Shown here piece after piece: positions 31,298 to 42,624 of a DNA stretch of 64,000 bases. Within the stretch, counting starts at the first letter, position 1. Every line of letters starts with the position of its first letter. The translations under genes were made by a program, and so were the position numbers. The notes under the pieces were generated by a model, which was given only the letters and a program-made list of their open reading frames with translations, was not told the origin of the DNA and did no database searches. Source of the DNA: Alopecurus myosuroides (Eukaryota > Streptophyta > Magnoliopsida > Poales > Poaceae); the NCBI GenBank assembly GCA_028641055.1, contig CM054058.1, forward strand, positions 80,722,392 through 80,786,391, written 5' to 3'.

Positions 31298-32133
31298 TGT
31301 CGGGGGCTACCCCCGAGTAGGGGCAAGGTGGGTGAAAAATGGTGTTTGAGGTACTGATTACCGAGTTGGTCCGTACCGGTTAGAAACGTACCGAGTTGAG
31401 TTGCTACCGAGATGGAATTATCTCAGTAGGAAGAGCAAGGAGCCAAGTAAAGATATGAGTACTCTCCGGACTGACCGAGTAGCACTTGGTGAGTACGGAC
31501 AGACCAAGGTCCTGCTCTTACTCAGAGGTAAGTCAATGGAGCCGTTGTGGTCCCGTATATCTAGGGAGAGTGCAGGTGTGCGGTTCAACTTACTAGGCAT
31601 GATGATGCGTATGCATACGCTGGTACAGTGCGCTGTATGGACGAGGCCACGTCCTGTCTCTGACTAGGGGGACATGACATGTCAGCGACCACGGCAGCGA
31701 AGACTTTCGGCGTCTGTCAGCGGAGAAGCGGAGGCGTGCGCTACGGCACAGTGCGTAGTCACCTAATCCTGTACTAATAGTTTGTGACCACCAATATATA
31801 AGGTGGCCACATCCCTCGTGTGTGAGGGTGGCTGATATTCAGAGAGGAGAAGTGATGCTAGTTGGTAGAGAGAGAGAGATAGCAGTAGAGCTTCTTCCTT
31901 CTCTAGCTCCTTGAGCTGGAGGAACACTTGTACTCGATATCCACATATACAGAGAGAGAGGTAGGACTAGGGGTGTTACCTCCACATGAGAGCCCCGAAC
32001 CTGGGTAGATTGTCTTGTTTGCAGTGTAGTGAGCGCGCCAGCTAGGCGTGCGATCCCTCCCCGGATACCCACAATGTCCATCGTCCCCAAACTCAAGCCA
32101 TCCTATGGCATCTGTCTTCTCCATACCACGACA
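31298..32133. mobile_element. Probable solo gypsy LTR
   Basis: Termini are TGTCGGGGGC and CCACGACA (TGTCG/CGACA). Flanking five-base direct repeats are GAGTT (31293-31297) and AAGTT (32134-32138), one mismatch. TATATAAGG lies near 31795 and no internal domain is present. The first 30 bp include a GGGGGCTACCCCCGAGTAGGGG hairpin. Confidence 0.6.
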
Positions 32134-32478
32134 AAGTTGATTAAGTTCATGATATAAATATGATCAATAGTATAGATATCATATATGAATTTATGGGTTT
32201 GGTCACTTAAGTATGTGACCAGAAAGTACGCTTGAACCACCTTTTTGTTGTGAGAGGGTGTTTCAATTGCCACCTTTAGGGTTTCTAAGTATTAGATCAG
32301 AACAAATTATGTATACAAGTGTATTTTTGTTATAAGAGTAGGTTCATTTTCAGTTAGAGTTCACTGTGTATATATATATGTGGGTTTTTAATGGAATCCA
32401 GTTTGGATCTCTGCCTTTTGGGGACACATTCTTCCTTAATGTTGCCAATATTTAGCTGACCTAAAAGTAAATGTGTGA
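32134..32478. other. AT-rich host sequence
   Basis: No gene seen. A short (TA)n tract is at about 32369-32380. Confidence 0.35.
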
Positions 32479-32560
32479 TTGGGATGATCATTGGGTCGCA
32501 GATGACCGGCTAGGAGGCGTTGGGATGATAATTGGGTCGCAGATGACCGGCTAGGAGGCG
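32479..32560. repeat. 41-bp tandem repeat, two copies
   Basis: TTGGGATGATCATTGGGTCG... (32479-32519) is followed directly by a second copy (32520-32560) with one visible substitution. Confidence 0.9.
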
Positions 32561-33429
32561 CCCTAGCCTCTAATTCCCATCATGTGCGGGTGAAGTCTGT
32601 AGCACACTTGCATCCAGGAATATGCGTACATCAGGGGATCGTTCCGCTTCAACAGTACAGGGGAGGTGTATCTTCTGAAAACATCAACCAGACTCCAAAG
32701 TTGAACTCGTAGAAGTGCAAGGCATTTCCAAAATGGTCGGAAACATCATCCGGTCAAATGCAACGACTCATGTGTCATCGATGCAGCTGGATCCAAACGC
32801 CGGTGGTAAAGACCCAGGACGGCCTGGACCACATCCATCCCCTCCGCCATGTGATGTGCTACTGGCCTGAGCAGCAATGGCCGGGCCGACCATGGCTGGC
32901 CTCCAAGGTGCCAGAACAGAGCATGAGGAAGAAGGTCCGGGAAATATGCCACCAACAGAGAGCGCTCCCGATCTGGCCGAGGTCGCCCAGATCCGAGCAC
33001 AAGGCCCCCTCACGAGGAGAGGAACATCGAGAGGATGAGGAAGCTCCAAAACCTTAGATCTATTTTATTGGAAGACGAAAAGCTTGAAAGTCTAACTAGT
33101 GTACACATCCTGACCCCCCTCCCTCTCACTGTCGGCCACCGTGGCCACCGTCGATGGGAGGGAGAGAGATCGGAATCATGCAGGAATGGGGAGGTCAAAC
33201 GGGGAATGGCCAAGTCTTCTCGCTCTTCCCGTCTCGGTAGCACCCAGGGGAAAAGGAAAGTTGAGAGAGACCCCCCCCACACACACACACACACCCCAAA
33301 CAGACCCCACACGGGCCCACCCGTCAGACTCACAGAAGGGGCAGATGGCCTGAGAATCCAGCTTGAGCTCCCGGCTTAAAGACTTAGATAATAAATTCTT
33401 AACCTTCAACTGCTGCATCAAGTCTTGGT
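32561..33429. other. Unclassified GC-moderate sequence with a CA microsatellite
   Basis: Overlapping open frames on both strands, none with a recognisable domain. A C-run followed by (AC)n lies at about 33272-33296. It could be the 3' end of an old non-LTR element, but no polymerase motif is seen. Confidence 0.3.
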
Positions 33430-34100
33430 TTGTTCTCTGAAAAAAAAGTGTGTCGTTGTTGAGTTATTGTGAACCTGTGGTTAGCATTCGGCAGCAGCTT
33501 CTGGGCCAGGAGGACCAGGTTAGGGAGGGCCTGGTTTTCCACGTGGTCCTGGTTCTTCGGGTACTGGGTTTGGTGGCTTCTTTGAATCCTGGTAAGTTGA
33601 ATCATTTGCTAACTAATGGTACTTTATACTTTGCCTGTTGGCACTAACATTGTCATCTCATCAGTTAACATCTCGAAAGTAAAAAAAATCAATTCATATA
33701 TATAGTTAGATCATTAGTGGTTCAGCCTTCAGGGATCAACTAAATCGAAGTGCAATGTATAAGTGATACACATTAGTCGTTTAGCTTTATTCCTATGATT
33801 CTCTGAACACTGGACTCTGGTCGAATGCTTCTTTTACAGCTTCTGCCTATGTTGCCGTTGCCTGCTCCAATATTGTTGCAGCCTGGCCTGGGCGGCCACC
33901 GCCGCCCCTTCTGACAGCGTGCCAAACATATCCACCACGACAAATAATTAAACGGGTTACAATCTTGACTTTAACATTCGCAGAAGAACGCGCTTGGTAC
34001 ATTCCGGCTGTTGAAAGGCCCTTTGTACTCTACATATACTAATGAAAATCTTTGTCTTGGTCTTGGAGATCATTGTACGCAGTCTTACCTAGTACTAAAT
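33430..34100. repeat. Host tandem unit, copy C (partial)
   Basis: It shares with copy B the ggaggaccagg...gggtttggtggcttcttt...ctggtaag block (33505-33597 against 18690-18805). It shares with copy A the gaatgcttctt...gcctgctcc block near 33825, and with both the ggagatcattg block near 34065. It shows that the unit existed at least three times. Confidence 0.55.
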
Positions 34101-35897
34101 GTGCTTTCAGTGAGCTCAAGATTAAATGTAGCAGACTATCCTCTCAATTTGTTCACTTGCTAGTTTCACCTGGTTGTTAGAAAACCTCAGAGCATTATTT
34201 TTGTTACATTTACTGGAATAGGTGCACTATGATCCAACTTTTCAGTGAAATGTTGTGTTGCAATTCATTACATGAATCCATTCCCATCTGGTTGATTAAA
34301 GTGCCGAAATGTTCCGTTATAATTTTTTTCCCTGTTGCATTGTTCAGAACTATGTCTGTCATTTCATTAGCTGCTAAACATTTTATGGAATTTATTGGTG
34401 TTGCATGCCAGGTTCGATCTTAACATAAGTTAAAGAATTAGAACTGTGCTGGCACGGAGAAGAGAGGTATGTCCTTTCCAGGTTCAGTTCATAGATTGTG
34501 TTTTGTCTTCAGAGACTAACTACGAGCAATGTTCATATTTTCCTGAGCGACACAGGACATATCGAGTAGGACTGGTTTGATGCAGATTGTCTCACCAGGG
34601 ATAGTGCGACAATACAATTGTAAAGATAAGTTGAAAATATCACTGTGATAATTTGTTACTACAGGTACTATATGTGTCATTGCAGGGTAACGACCGCTTA
34701 TTTGTGATCAATTTGTATCTTGTAGGCTATCGTACCAGCGTCTAAACATTTGTATATACTGTCGGATGAATATGCAAACTTCAACACCTGGATTAATATG
34801 TTCTAATTTGTTTGCGATCTGAAAACAATGTTGTTTACACCGATTGATTTGCAGCCACAAGTTCCTGCCGGATGTGAAACATTCCAGAACTTCCTCCTCG
34901 CACAATATAGCAGGAGAACTTCCTCCTCGCACAATTTAGCACCTCCTGCTTGTGGCTATCGCCTATCGGAGACATGGCATCGGGCCCAAACTTAGTTACA
35001 AAGAATATCTCCAGAAAATATCTGAAACCTAGACAACAATAATTATACTTTGACATGTCTCAGGATTTGGTTGGTCTACAAGGCTAACAAATGCTGGTTA
35101 CGATGAGGCCAAATGTCAATCTTCCTCATCTTCAATACAAAACACAAAAAGTAATTCCATGCCAAAAACACCCTAGTTTTGCAATGACATCTTGCTTGGT
35201 TATCCCCACGATGAAATAAATCATTACAATCAATCATTGAATTAGAAATAAATCAGTGGAAAGAGATGTTATTTTGAGGTTTTCCAGCTCAAAATGCTAG
35301 CCTAAACTATCGATATTATCATTGCATTCAAAATCCATTTTTTATAAATTATCTACGTTTCTTTTAGTTCCTCGTTAAGCCTGTGTTTATCGAGCTTAAA
35401 AGCCCTAGCAGGGCAAAAGCTATTAGACGAAAATTGTGAATGTTTATGAATAGCATTTTACTTCTTTCATCATTGCTATGAATAGATTTCAAACTCATCA
35501 TCAGTTATGAGCCTACATGATTTAAACAGTTAACAAGAGTAATTGTGAAGGAAAAACATCACTGTCAACTCTTGAGCCCAAATGTAGCGGGCACGCAAGG
35601 CAGACTCATACTCTGATGCTTTTTTGTTATATGTAACACAATGTTACATTCTATTCATTCAAAGACAACCATGCGTACACAGTAAATATTTATAAGCTAA
35701 GATGCACATGCAAGACAGTTCATACTCCGGCATTCAAAAACTCTCGGTCTGGTAAACTAGGCCCACCATTCAGCTTCTGCAGCAACTGGATCTTGCATCT
35801 GATAAAAGGATAAAGGCTAGTTATGATAAAACAAGTAGAAGAGAATGTCAGTTAATCTAGTCTTTATTTCTTCAGGTTCAGTTAAGTTATGTTTTCC
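34101..35897. other. Low-copy-looking AT-rich DNA
   Basis: No supported gene. A segment at about 34846-35005 (GATTTGCAGCCACA...GACATGGCATCGGGCCCAAACTTAGTTAC) recurs diverged at about 36490-36620. A weak third relative of the next duplication (CCTAGCAGGGCAAAAGC...) is at about 35402. Confidence 0.4.
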
Positions 35898-36394
35898 TTG
35901 ATAAGTTAGCTAGAATTCTGTTTAGATTTGCGAACCAGTCGTTTCTGAAACTCTGAACTTCATTAGCGAGAGGTAGAGATGGTACAAGACCACAGAGAAA
36001 CTAAAAGTGGGAAAATTAGCATGGCTCAGACATCCAAGGAAGGAATTAGCAGCACTAGCTCTCAAGCCTGGCAGGGCGAAAGCTCTTAGGCGGCAACTGC
36101 GAATGTTTTGAGAAACAAGCCTTAGTTCTATCGTCACCGCCATGACTTGATAAGTTAGCTAGAATTCTGTTTAGATTTGTGAACCAGTCGTTTCTGAAAC
36201 TCTGAACTTCGTTAGCGAGGTGGAGATGGTACAAGACCACAGAGAAACTAAAAGTGGGAAAATTAGCATGGCTCAGACATCCAAGGAAGGAATTAGCAGC
36301 ACTAGCTCTCAAAGCCTGGCAGGGCGAAAGCTCTTAGGCGGCAACTGCGAATGTTTTGAGAAACAAGCCTTAGTTCTATCATCACCGCCATGAC
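35898..36394. repeat. Tandem duplication of a 249-bp unit
   Basis: 35898-36146 and 36147-36394 are nearly identical, from TTGATAAGTTAGCTAG to ACCGCCATGACTT. Open frames within them are chance frames repeated by the duplication. Confidence 0.9.
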
Positions 36395-37227
36395 TTTTCA
36401 CTTTCCCACTTATAGAAATCAAATAAGAGGACTACTCTATTAGTATTATGTAAGAACTGTAATCACAAAAAACGGCTCTGTGTACCGATAGATTTGCAGC
36501 CACAGGTTCCTATCAAATGTGAAACGTACAAGACTTTTCTCTCGGCACAATGTAGCATCTCCGGTCACTGCTTGTGGCTACCGGAGACGTGGCATCGGGC
36601 CCAAACTTAATTACAAAGAACACATACAAACAAGAACTGAATACAGCAGTGGAAAGTATTTGAGAAATCCCTCAGAGACCCGTTTAAAATCACGCACACA
36701 GCTGAATCAAGCCGGTGCAAATGGGATCCGATTCTAGACCAAACCACAAAGGTTATGGCAAAGGACGGGCAGTTGCAGCGCCATAGAAGCAGCTGCTGTT
36801 TACAGTGTCATACGGCACTTCCTGGCCAAGAGCTCTTCACCGAGATAAAATAAACACCAGGAAAGCAAAATGAAGCAAGAAAATCTTCAGAGCTCAGATT
36901 AGGAGGAACAGACGAACAAGGCAATGCTCAGTGGAAAGAGAAGTCGTTTTTGGTTTGTAGGCTCACGGTGACCGATGCCACCACTGCCTTAAACCTATAT
37001 GAATCATCATCGCATCACAGATCTGATCAAAACTGACGAAAGGGGAAGATGGTCCCAAAAAAAAGGCAGAGCACATAGATAAACGGAGAGGCTTCAGTGT
37101 GTGTAACAACATGAATCGATCAACGGCGAACGTGTTCGCCTCACCGAAATCCGCTAAGATCCTTTCGGATCTGAATCATCACCAGCCGACCTATTTCCGA
37201 TCTCAAGTTCTCAACACATCGGAGGAT
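36395..37227. other. Transcribed-looking region downstream of a Helitron-borne promoter
   Basis: It holds the second copy of the GATTTGCAGCCACA block (from about 36490). It lies within the putative second Helitron, leftwards of its 5' end. No protein signature found. Confidence 0.3.
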
Positions 37228-37718
37228 TTAGGAAAAAAGCGAACAAATTCGAGGAGAGGAATCGAAAATCGAACCGGAGAAAAGAAAAAAGCTTCAGCTG
37301 TGTAACAACATGAATCGATTAACGGCGAACGGATTGGTCTAACCGAAATCCGGCAAAGATGGATTAGGAACTGTGATACGAGGGGCGAAGAAGGAGCTCG
37401 AGGAAGATTGCGGCTAGGTTTTCTGAGGTGGGTTAGTGTGATATCAGGGTCCCTGCTCGGTATATATAGCCTCCGTTCCGCGGTCGGTATTGGGTTGTTT
37501 CTTTTTTTCTTACGGTCGGTATTGGGTATGACTGAAGGACTGAAGAAAGGAAACAACTGTTTGCAGGCCTCCCCTGCTTATATGGGCTAAATATGTTTGG
37601 TAGAGGATTTTTTTTATTTTTTGCGAATGGAGAAAATAATTAGCTGGAGAATCGTAAGTAACAACAGCTGTACTTGGGGTCCTGCGAGCAGAAAATGAAA
37701 GATGAATGCTTGTACTGA
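37228..37718 (-). mobile_element. 5' end of a second Helitron (same family)
   Basis: This 490-bp block is nearly identical to 42625-43110, the 5' end of the complete Helitron. On the minus strand it starts TCAGTACAAGC at 37718, directly against the CTAG terminus of the other element. Similarity stops at about 37228, where different internal sequence begins. Its 3' terminus was not located to the left. Confidence 0.6.
37461..37468 (-). promoter_or_regulatory. TATA box in the Helitron 5' region (left copy)
   Basis: TATATATA in a GGCTATATATACCGAGC context on the minus strand, about 250 bp inside the Helitron 5' end. The identical motif is at 42857-42864. Confidence 0.5.
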
Positions 37719-37750
37719 CTAGTATACGTGCACGTGCAACGCACGTCTAT
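37719..37750 (-). other. Helitron 3' terminus with hairpin
   Basis: The minus-strand end reads ...ACGTGCGTTGCACGT, then nine bases, then CTAG. The 6-bp stem, 3-nt loop and short spacing to CTRR match the Helitron 3' signal that ends rolling-circle transfer. Confidence 0.68.
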
Positions 37751-38247
37751 AATAAATATAAATCACATATCTGAAATTTAAACATATAAAGATGTTCGAA
37801 AAACATATAATCACATAAATCGCATCACTTCAAATAGATAGAGCACAAAAATATCTTTATAGTTCAACACAAATTCGAATCGTTAGTTGAATAATAAGTC
37901 GTAGGTAACAATATCCACTGTTTTATATTTTAAAAGGTCCATCTCTTTATGCGCTCAATTATGCCTCGTTCCAAGCTAGGAATATTATTTATTGCTTCAT
38001 TGTCTTGATACTTCAGAAGATGTACCATAAATCGCTTTCTTAACTCATAATCATCCTACATATACATTATACAATATGTCATGTAAAGATCATGTTCAAA
38101 GTGTATCAATGAGTATGGTTGAGAATATTCACCGTGGGCATTGGAACAAAGGATGCTTCATCGTGCCATGAATGCATTAAATAGAAAACCTCATAACCAG
38201 ACATAACACTGCATTCATATGAAATGTAATATTCAGTGCTGCATAAA

Positions 38248-39350
38248 TTAATTTAAGTACTTATTAAGTGAAACTTCATACCGCATAGAGTTTGTGGGAA
38301 CAACAGGGACTTTGCGTCTCCATCTTGAGATGTCGTCCTTCCATTTGGAGTTTGCCAGTCGAAGCGTGAGGTTTATCTTATTGCTAATTTCCATATTTCT
38401 AAATATGAGCAACCCCCAAGTCGGTCTCGGAAGCGGGTCCAAAATATAGATAATTTTCTTACTTTGGTCCAACACGAACAATATGAATATGCCAAGAATG
38501 TTATAAGGCACATAAATCTGCAATGATGGGTTTAGAAATAAATCAATTACATTGATAAAAAAAAGAAACACCATCATAACCGAACGAATATATTCTCACC
38601 TTGTCACATTCTGATATATGATATTCGTTATTGGGCCAGCTATGAAATAATTTTGCTATTTCATCAAAATCAAGCTTCCCATGACCGCTTGGGTCTTGTG
38701 CAAAGTGAGACATTGTCTAAAAAAAAAACATTAGCAATATGAGGAAACATGTCATAGTTAAGTAGAGTAACTTACACAGAATTTTAAATCCATATAGTGA
38801 ACTAGAATGTCACGAAATAGGTGGATCTCGTTGCACGCTTGTATGCGCACAGCCATGTTGAAGCAATCTGCATCCATAGATTGATCCATCTTCAATATGT
38901 TCTTTATCTGTCTTAGATTTAAACTAATAGGATACGACTTAGAGCTTTTCACCCATTCAGTCCTACGGAAGAGAGAAATTCATGACTATAATGGCACATG
39001 TATAACACAAATGAACTGACAAGAAAAAATGTTACTTACTCCAACGAAGGGACATCATCAACCATGAAGATGTATAAGCAAAGTTCATCTATTAAGTCGG
39101 CATTTGTTGGTTTGACGTACGGTGAAAGGACCGATGATTGCGACAGAGGCTCATCTTCTGAATGCCACAAGAGCTCAACTTTTGATGACGAGTCTGATGT
39201 TTTAGGTTTCTTAGTGGGTCTATCCGGAGTTGTACAATCAACGGGGCTGAAACTGGTTTCGTCATCTTTCAATTCTCGATTTCTTATGTCATCATCGTTC
39301 AATTCCGAGTCGACTAATATGACAGCCAATTTTGTTCTAAAGTGTGTCAT
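38248..39350 (-). pseudogene. Second Ulp1/C48-like gene fragment
   Basis: Scattered minus-strand exons: VELLWHSEDEPLSQSSVLSP near 39180, then KSSKSYPISLNLRQIKNILK and MDADCFNMAVRIQACNEIHL (38952-38760). Next is a DPSGHGKLDFDEIAKLFHSW segment (about 38700-38635), then QIYVPYNILGIFILFVLDQS and IIYILDPLP (38521-38430). Introns with GT/AG-like edges separate them. These blocks resemble transposon-borne Ulp1-type cysteine protease genes of grasses. The catalytic His-Trp position is replaced by a hydrophobic pair (IF), so it would be inactive. Confidence 0.5.
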
Positions 39351-39583
39351 ATGAACCTAAAGTCAAATAGTAATCATAGTTAGTTTTCAAATAATATTAC
39401 AATATAGAATAAATATCATGATACGAAGCAAAACTATACTTGTTCAGGAATGTCGGACAAAATGTCTCCGGTAAAGTACTCCATAAAATTTAACATCCAA
39501 AGACCACACGATGACCTGCATGATTTACAATTTTTAACATTTCAATAAAAGAAATTATACAGAAAATCACCGTGATAGAATAA

Positions 39584-40480
39584 ATGTTTTGCAGCCATGA
39601 TTGTAAAAAAAAGGCCTATGAACAAAAGAAAAAGGATCAGACACGCTCCCTATACCACTCTCGGTCTCGCTCTTTTATTTTTATTCATGTTGGCATAAGA
39701 AAAGGTAGTTTTAATCTGCTAGAGCTAGAGTTGCTCGTCCAAAACAAGAGCAGAGCAGTCAGCGTTCAATGCCAACATCAGCATGTGGGGGTCAAGTCAC
39801 GATGTGAACCATTTTCATCAGAAAAAAAAGATGGAAACCCATCCTCGTCTCAGTCATCTCTCTCGCTCACGCAGCAACCATCTTATCTCTCCCATTCCCC
39901 ACCTTCCACTGCCTTCCCGCCGCCGGCAAGAAGACCTCGACCCGTCCCCTGCCCGCGCGCTGTTGCGGTGAGGACGTCCTCCTCCCCTGCCCCCCGGCCG
40001 TTGCCGCGAAAACTGGTCCCTCCCTTCCTCCCCGGCCCTCATCCCGTTGCTGCATCCATGGCCGCCCCTTCCCTACCTCTCCGTCCTCGCAGCCGACGGA
40101 GGCCAAGGCGTGGAAGATATTCTTCACAGCACCCTCGGAATCGACCACCGCGCGCACTTTGGATGGCTCGGTGGATGGATCGACGGCAGCCAGATTGTCT
40201 GAGCCCAAATGGCCCGGATCGACCACCTAATTCGCGCCGTCGAAGCCCGCCGGCGCCGCCCTGGGTCACCTTGAGCTCGACGCGGAACACCCTTCGTCGC
40301 TCCCACTAAGATTCCTGTCAGCAAGGAAGTCCGATGCGTCCGCCGCGCTCCTGCGCCAAGGATGCCGCGTCCGCCCGTGCTCCGGCAGCAAGGAGCTATG
40401 TGCCGCGTCCGCGCGCTCCGGGAACAAGGATGGCCGACGCGTTCGCCCATAGGTACCATCTAAGCCATTTAGATTTTGTA
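39584..40480. other. GC-rich captured-looking segment inside the Helitron
   Basis: A sharp rise in GC from about 39890 to 40440 is flanked by AT-rich Helitron DNA. A plus-strand frame runs to 40309 and is rich in Pro/Arg/Ser (including a MAAPSLPLRPRSRRRPRR start at 40058). Minus-strand frames overlap it. It could be a captured first exon or promoter of a host gene, but no domain is recognisable. Confidence 0.35.
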
Positions 40481-40489
40481 AAGGTGTCG

Positions 40490-41570
40490 CAGATGTAGTT
40501 TTGTGCCATCTAAGCCATTTAGATTTTGTATTATCAGACTTAATTAGCAGCAAAATTCCTTACGCACGTATCTATATCTGACTCAGTATATAGTCTATAT
40601 GGCTGATGAGGGCATTTCGTTTATTTGCAGTAAGTGCTTGGACCGAGTACATGATCTGGCCTGGCCTCCTCATGACTTTTGGAGGGTCGGGCCGTACAGG
40701 CTGAGCTGCCCATGCCTAGGGGTAGCGGAACTGGATTATGCTTGCTGCTATACAGAAGTATGTGAACACACGGTCGATAAATAAACAGAGTGTTCAATCT
40801 GTTTTTCTATTTCACCCTTCATTACGATGGTTATCTCCTAGGTAAGATAATAGGCACATTTCTGTTAGCATATGTTTGTAGCTAAGTTTGTTAATTAGGG
40901 GTATGTGACAATGCTCTCTTATGAATTAATTTATTTGCTATCACGAGCAGGCTCTCGGATGCATAGATAGCTCATGATTTATGTTCTTCTAAATATATTT
41001 TAAATTTTCTAAGTAAATGAGAGTGGGTAGGTTTGTGGAACACGAATATGTGTAAGCCTACATAATTATTAGAGTTAGTTCTGCAACTGTTATTTACCTA
41101 GATAGAAACTGCGACATGAACACGGGTAAAATCCCCTCTCTGAACATTGCTTAAAATGACATGAGAACAAGTGTATAGTTCAGAGAGGCCAGCCCCTCTC
41201 TGAACCATGTATGCAGTCAATCGCAGTGATTCACTGAATGATGAATTTGCGCTCCGGTAAACCGAATTTTTTCTCCTCTTGATAGATCATTTACAGAAAA
41301 TATCGATTGCATAATATCGATTCATTCCTGTTTGATTTAGTGTGCTGAGCGCAATTTCCTTGCTATTTTAGATAATCATTTGTGTAAAAATGTCCTAGAT
41401 GTAGTTTTGTAAGCCATTTAGATTTTGTATTATCAGACTTAATTACCAGCAAAATTCCTTACACATGTATCTCTATCTGATTCATTTAATAGTCTATATG
41501 GCTGATAAAGGCATTTCGTTTATTTGCAGTAAGTGGTTGGACCGAGTACATGATCTGGCCTGACCTTGTA
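40490..41570. repeat. Direct duplication, about 175-bp copies 900 bp apart
   Basis: 40490-40668 (GATGTAGTTTTGTGCC...CGAGTACATGATCTGGCCTG) recurs at 41398-41573 with few changes. It includes a TTTGCAG splice-acceptor-like site and AGTAAGTG(C/G)TTGGACCGAG. Between the copies no gene is seen. Confidence 0.8.
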
Positions 41571-41799
41571 TCCCCCTGAGTCACAGGGAGTTCCCAGCAT
41601 TTATATTAAGTTTTTAAAGTTCCTTCCTCTACGATGTGGTTGTTTGAGAGAAGATTCAAGATTGGCGTTTGTAAGATAATTCATAGGATCTAAGCATCCT
41701 TGTAGCACAACTTTTGAGTTCACAGAGACATGCGTTCATCTACTCTCAACTGGTACGTGCAAGCATAATTTATTCTTGTTATTTACTTAATGCGATAAG

Positions 41800-42624
41800 G
41801 GGACATATAGAAATAACATAATATAGTTTGCATTGAGGTAGGAGGTGTACCCATCTTTCTGCAGTCCAGTCTTTATACACTCTTCCCGCTGCCATGATGC
41901 GACATTAAGGTCCTTCCACTTGTGAGACTTGAGTTCCATGTGCTGCGATGCATATTTGAATAAATTCTCCACTCCTTCCAGCTGTTGCACGAATACATAA
42001 CAAACTATTAGCATCAGAAGCGAAGAATTAGCTTGTTATCTATCTTTACGGGTATTAAAAAATCTTATTAAAAGATGGGGTAGTGGGACAAATCACTAAC
42101 CATGGCAATGAGATCTTTGCGGTCCATTCCTGTGCCTAGTGAGTCGAGCACTTGGATGCATTGTTTTCTAAAATTTATAACTGCTACGTACCAATGAACG
42201 TTTTCAATGTTTACTGGAACAAATATCTGAAAAAAGTATTTGTTAGTTTTAGTCCCACATAGGTGAACATTCAGGAACAGTTGAATTCTTATAATATATA
42301 TGTAAGAAATTGAGACTAACCATATCATGTTCTAAATAAGTTTTGACCCTTTTTAATACCCATCCTGGTGCATCATCTTTGTAATCTACGGGCAGACAAC
42401 TACCGGTCTTTATCATCTTTGAGATGCACGCATTCTCTAGGAAGACGCTTCCACCTGATCTCACTTGTAGGTGCCCTTTAGCACTTATGCAGTGTATGTA
42501 TGCGTCTATGATCTACAGTTTGAAGTAAACACATTGGACATATGAGATTAGATGTTCATATTAAAAAAACATTTTCTTATCATAAGTAAATACTTACTTC
42601 ATCGCCAACGAACTCTCCTGGAGT
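41800..42624 (-). pseudogene. Ulp1/C48 cysteine-protease-like gene, truncated
   Basis: Exons read leftwards. PGEFVGDE (about 42624-42601) is followed by a donor GTAAGT. IDAYIHCISAKGHLQVRSGG to TYLEHDM runs from about 42515 to 42322. IFVPVNIENVHWYVAVINFR and QVLDSLG (42227-42102) carry the His-Trp and Asp positions of the Ulp1 papain-like fold. LEGVENLFKYASQHMELKSH to SWQREECIKTGLQ (about 41985-41850) follows. The catalytic Cys segment expected next is not seen and the N-terminal part is cut off at 42624, where the Helitron 5' block begins. Ulp1 domains cleave SUMO-type conjugates in host proteins; in plants many copies ride in transposons. Confidence 0.7.

Noticed and set aside
33272..33296. 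C-run and (AC)n tract as a regulatory or CRISPR-like repeat
   Set aside because: A simple microsatellite; no spaced repeats as in CRISPR, and none is expected in a plant nucleus.
35922..36312. Minus-strand frames containing LPGLRASAANSF-like text twice
   Set aside because: The repetition comes from the 249-bp tandem duplication; there is no domain or promoter.
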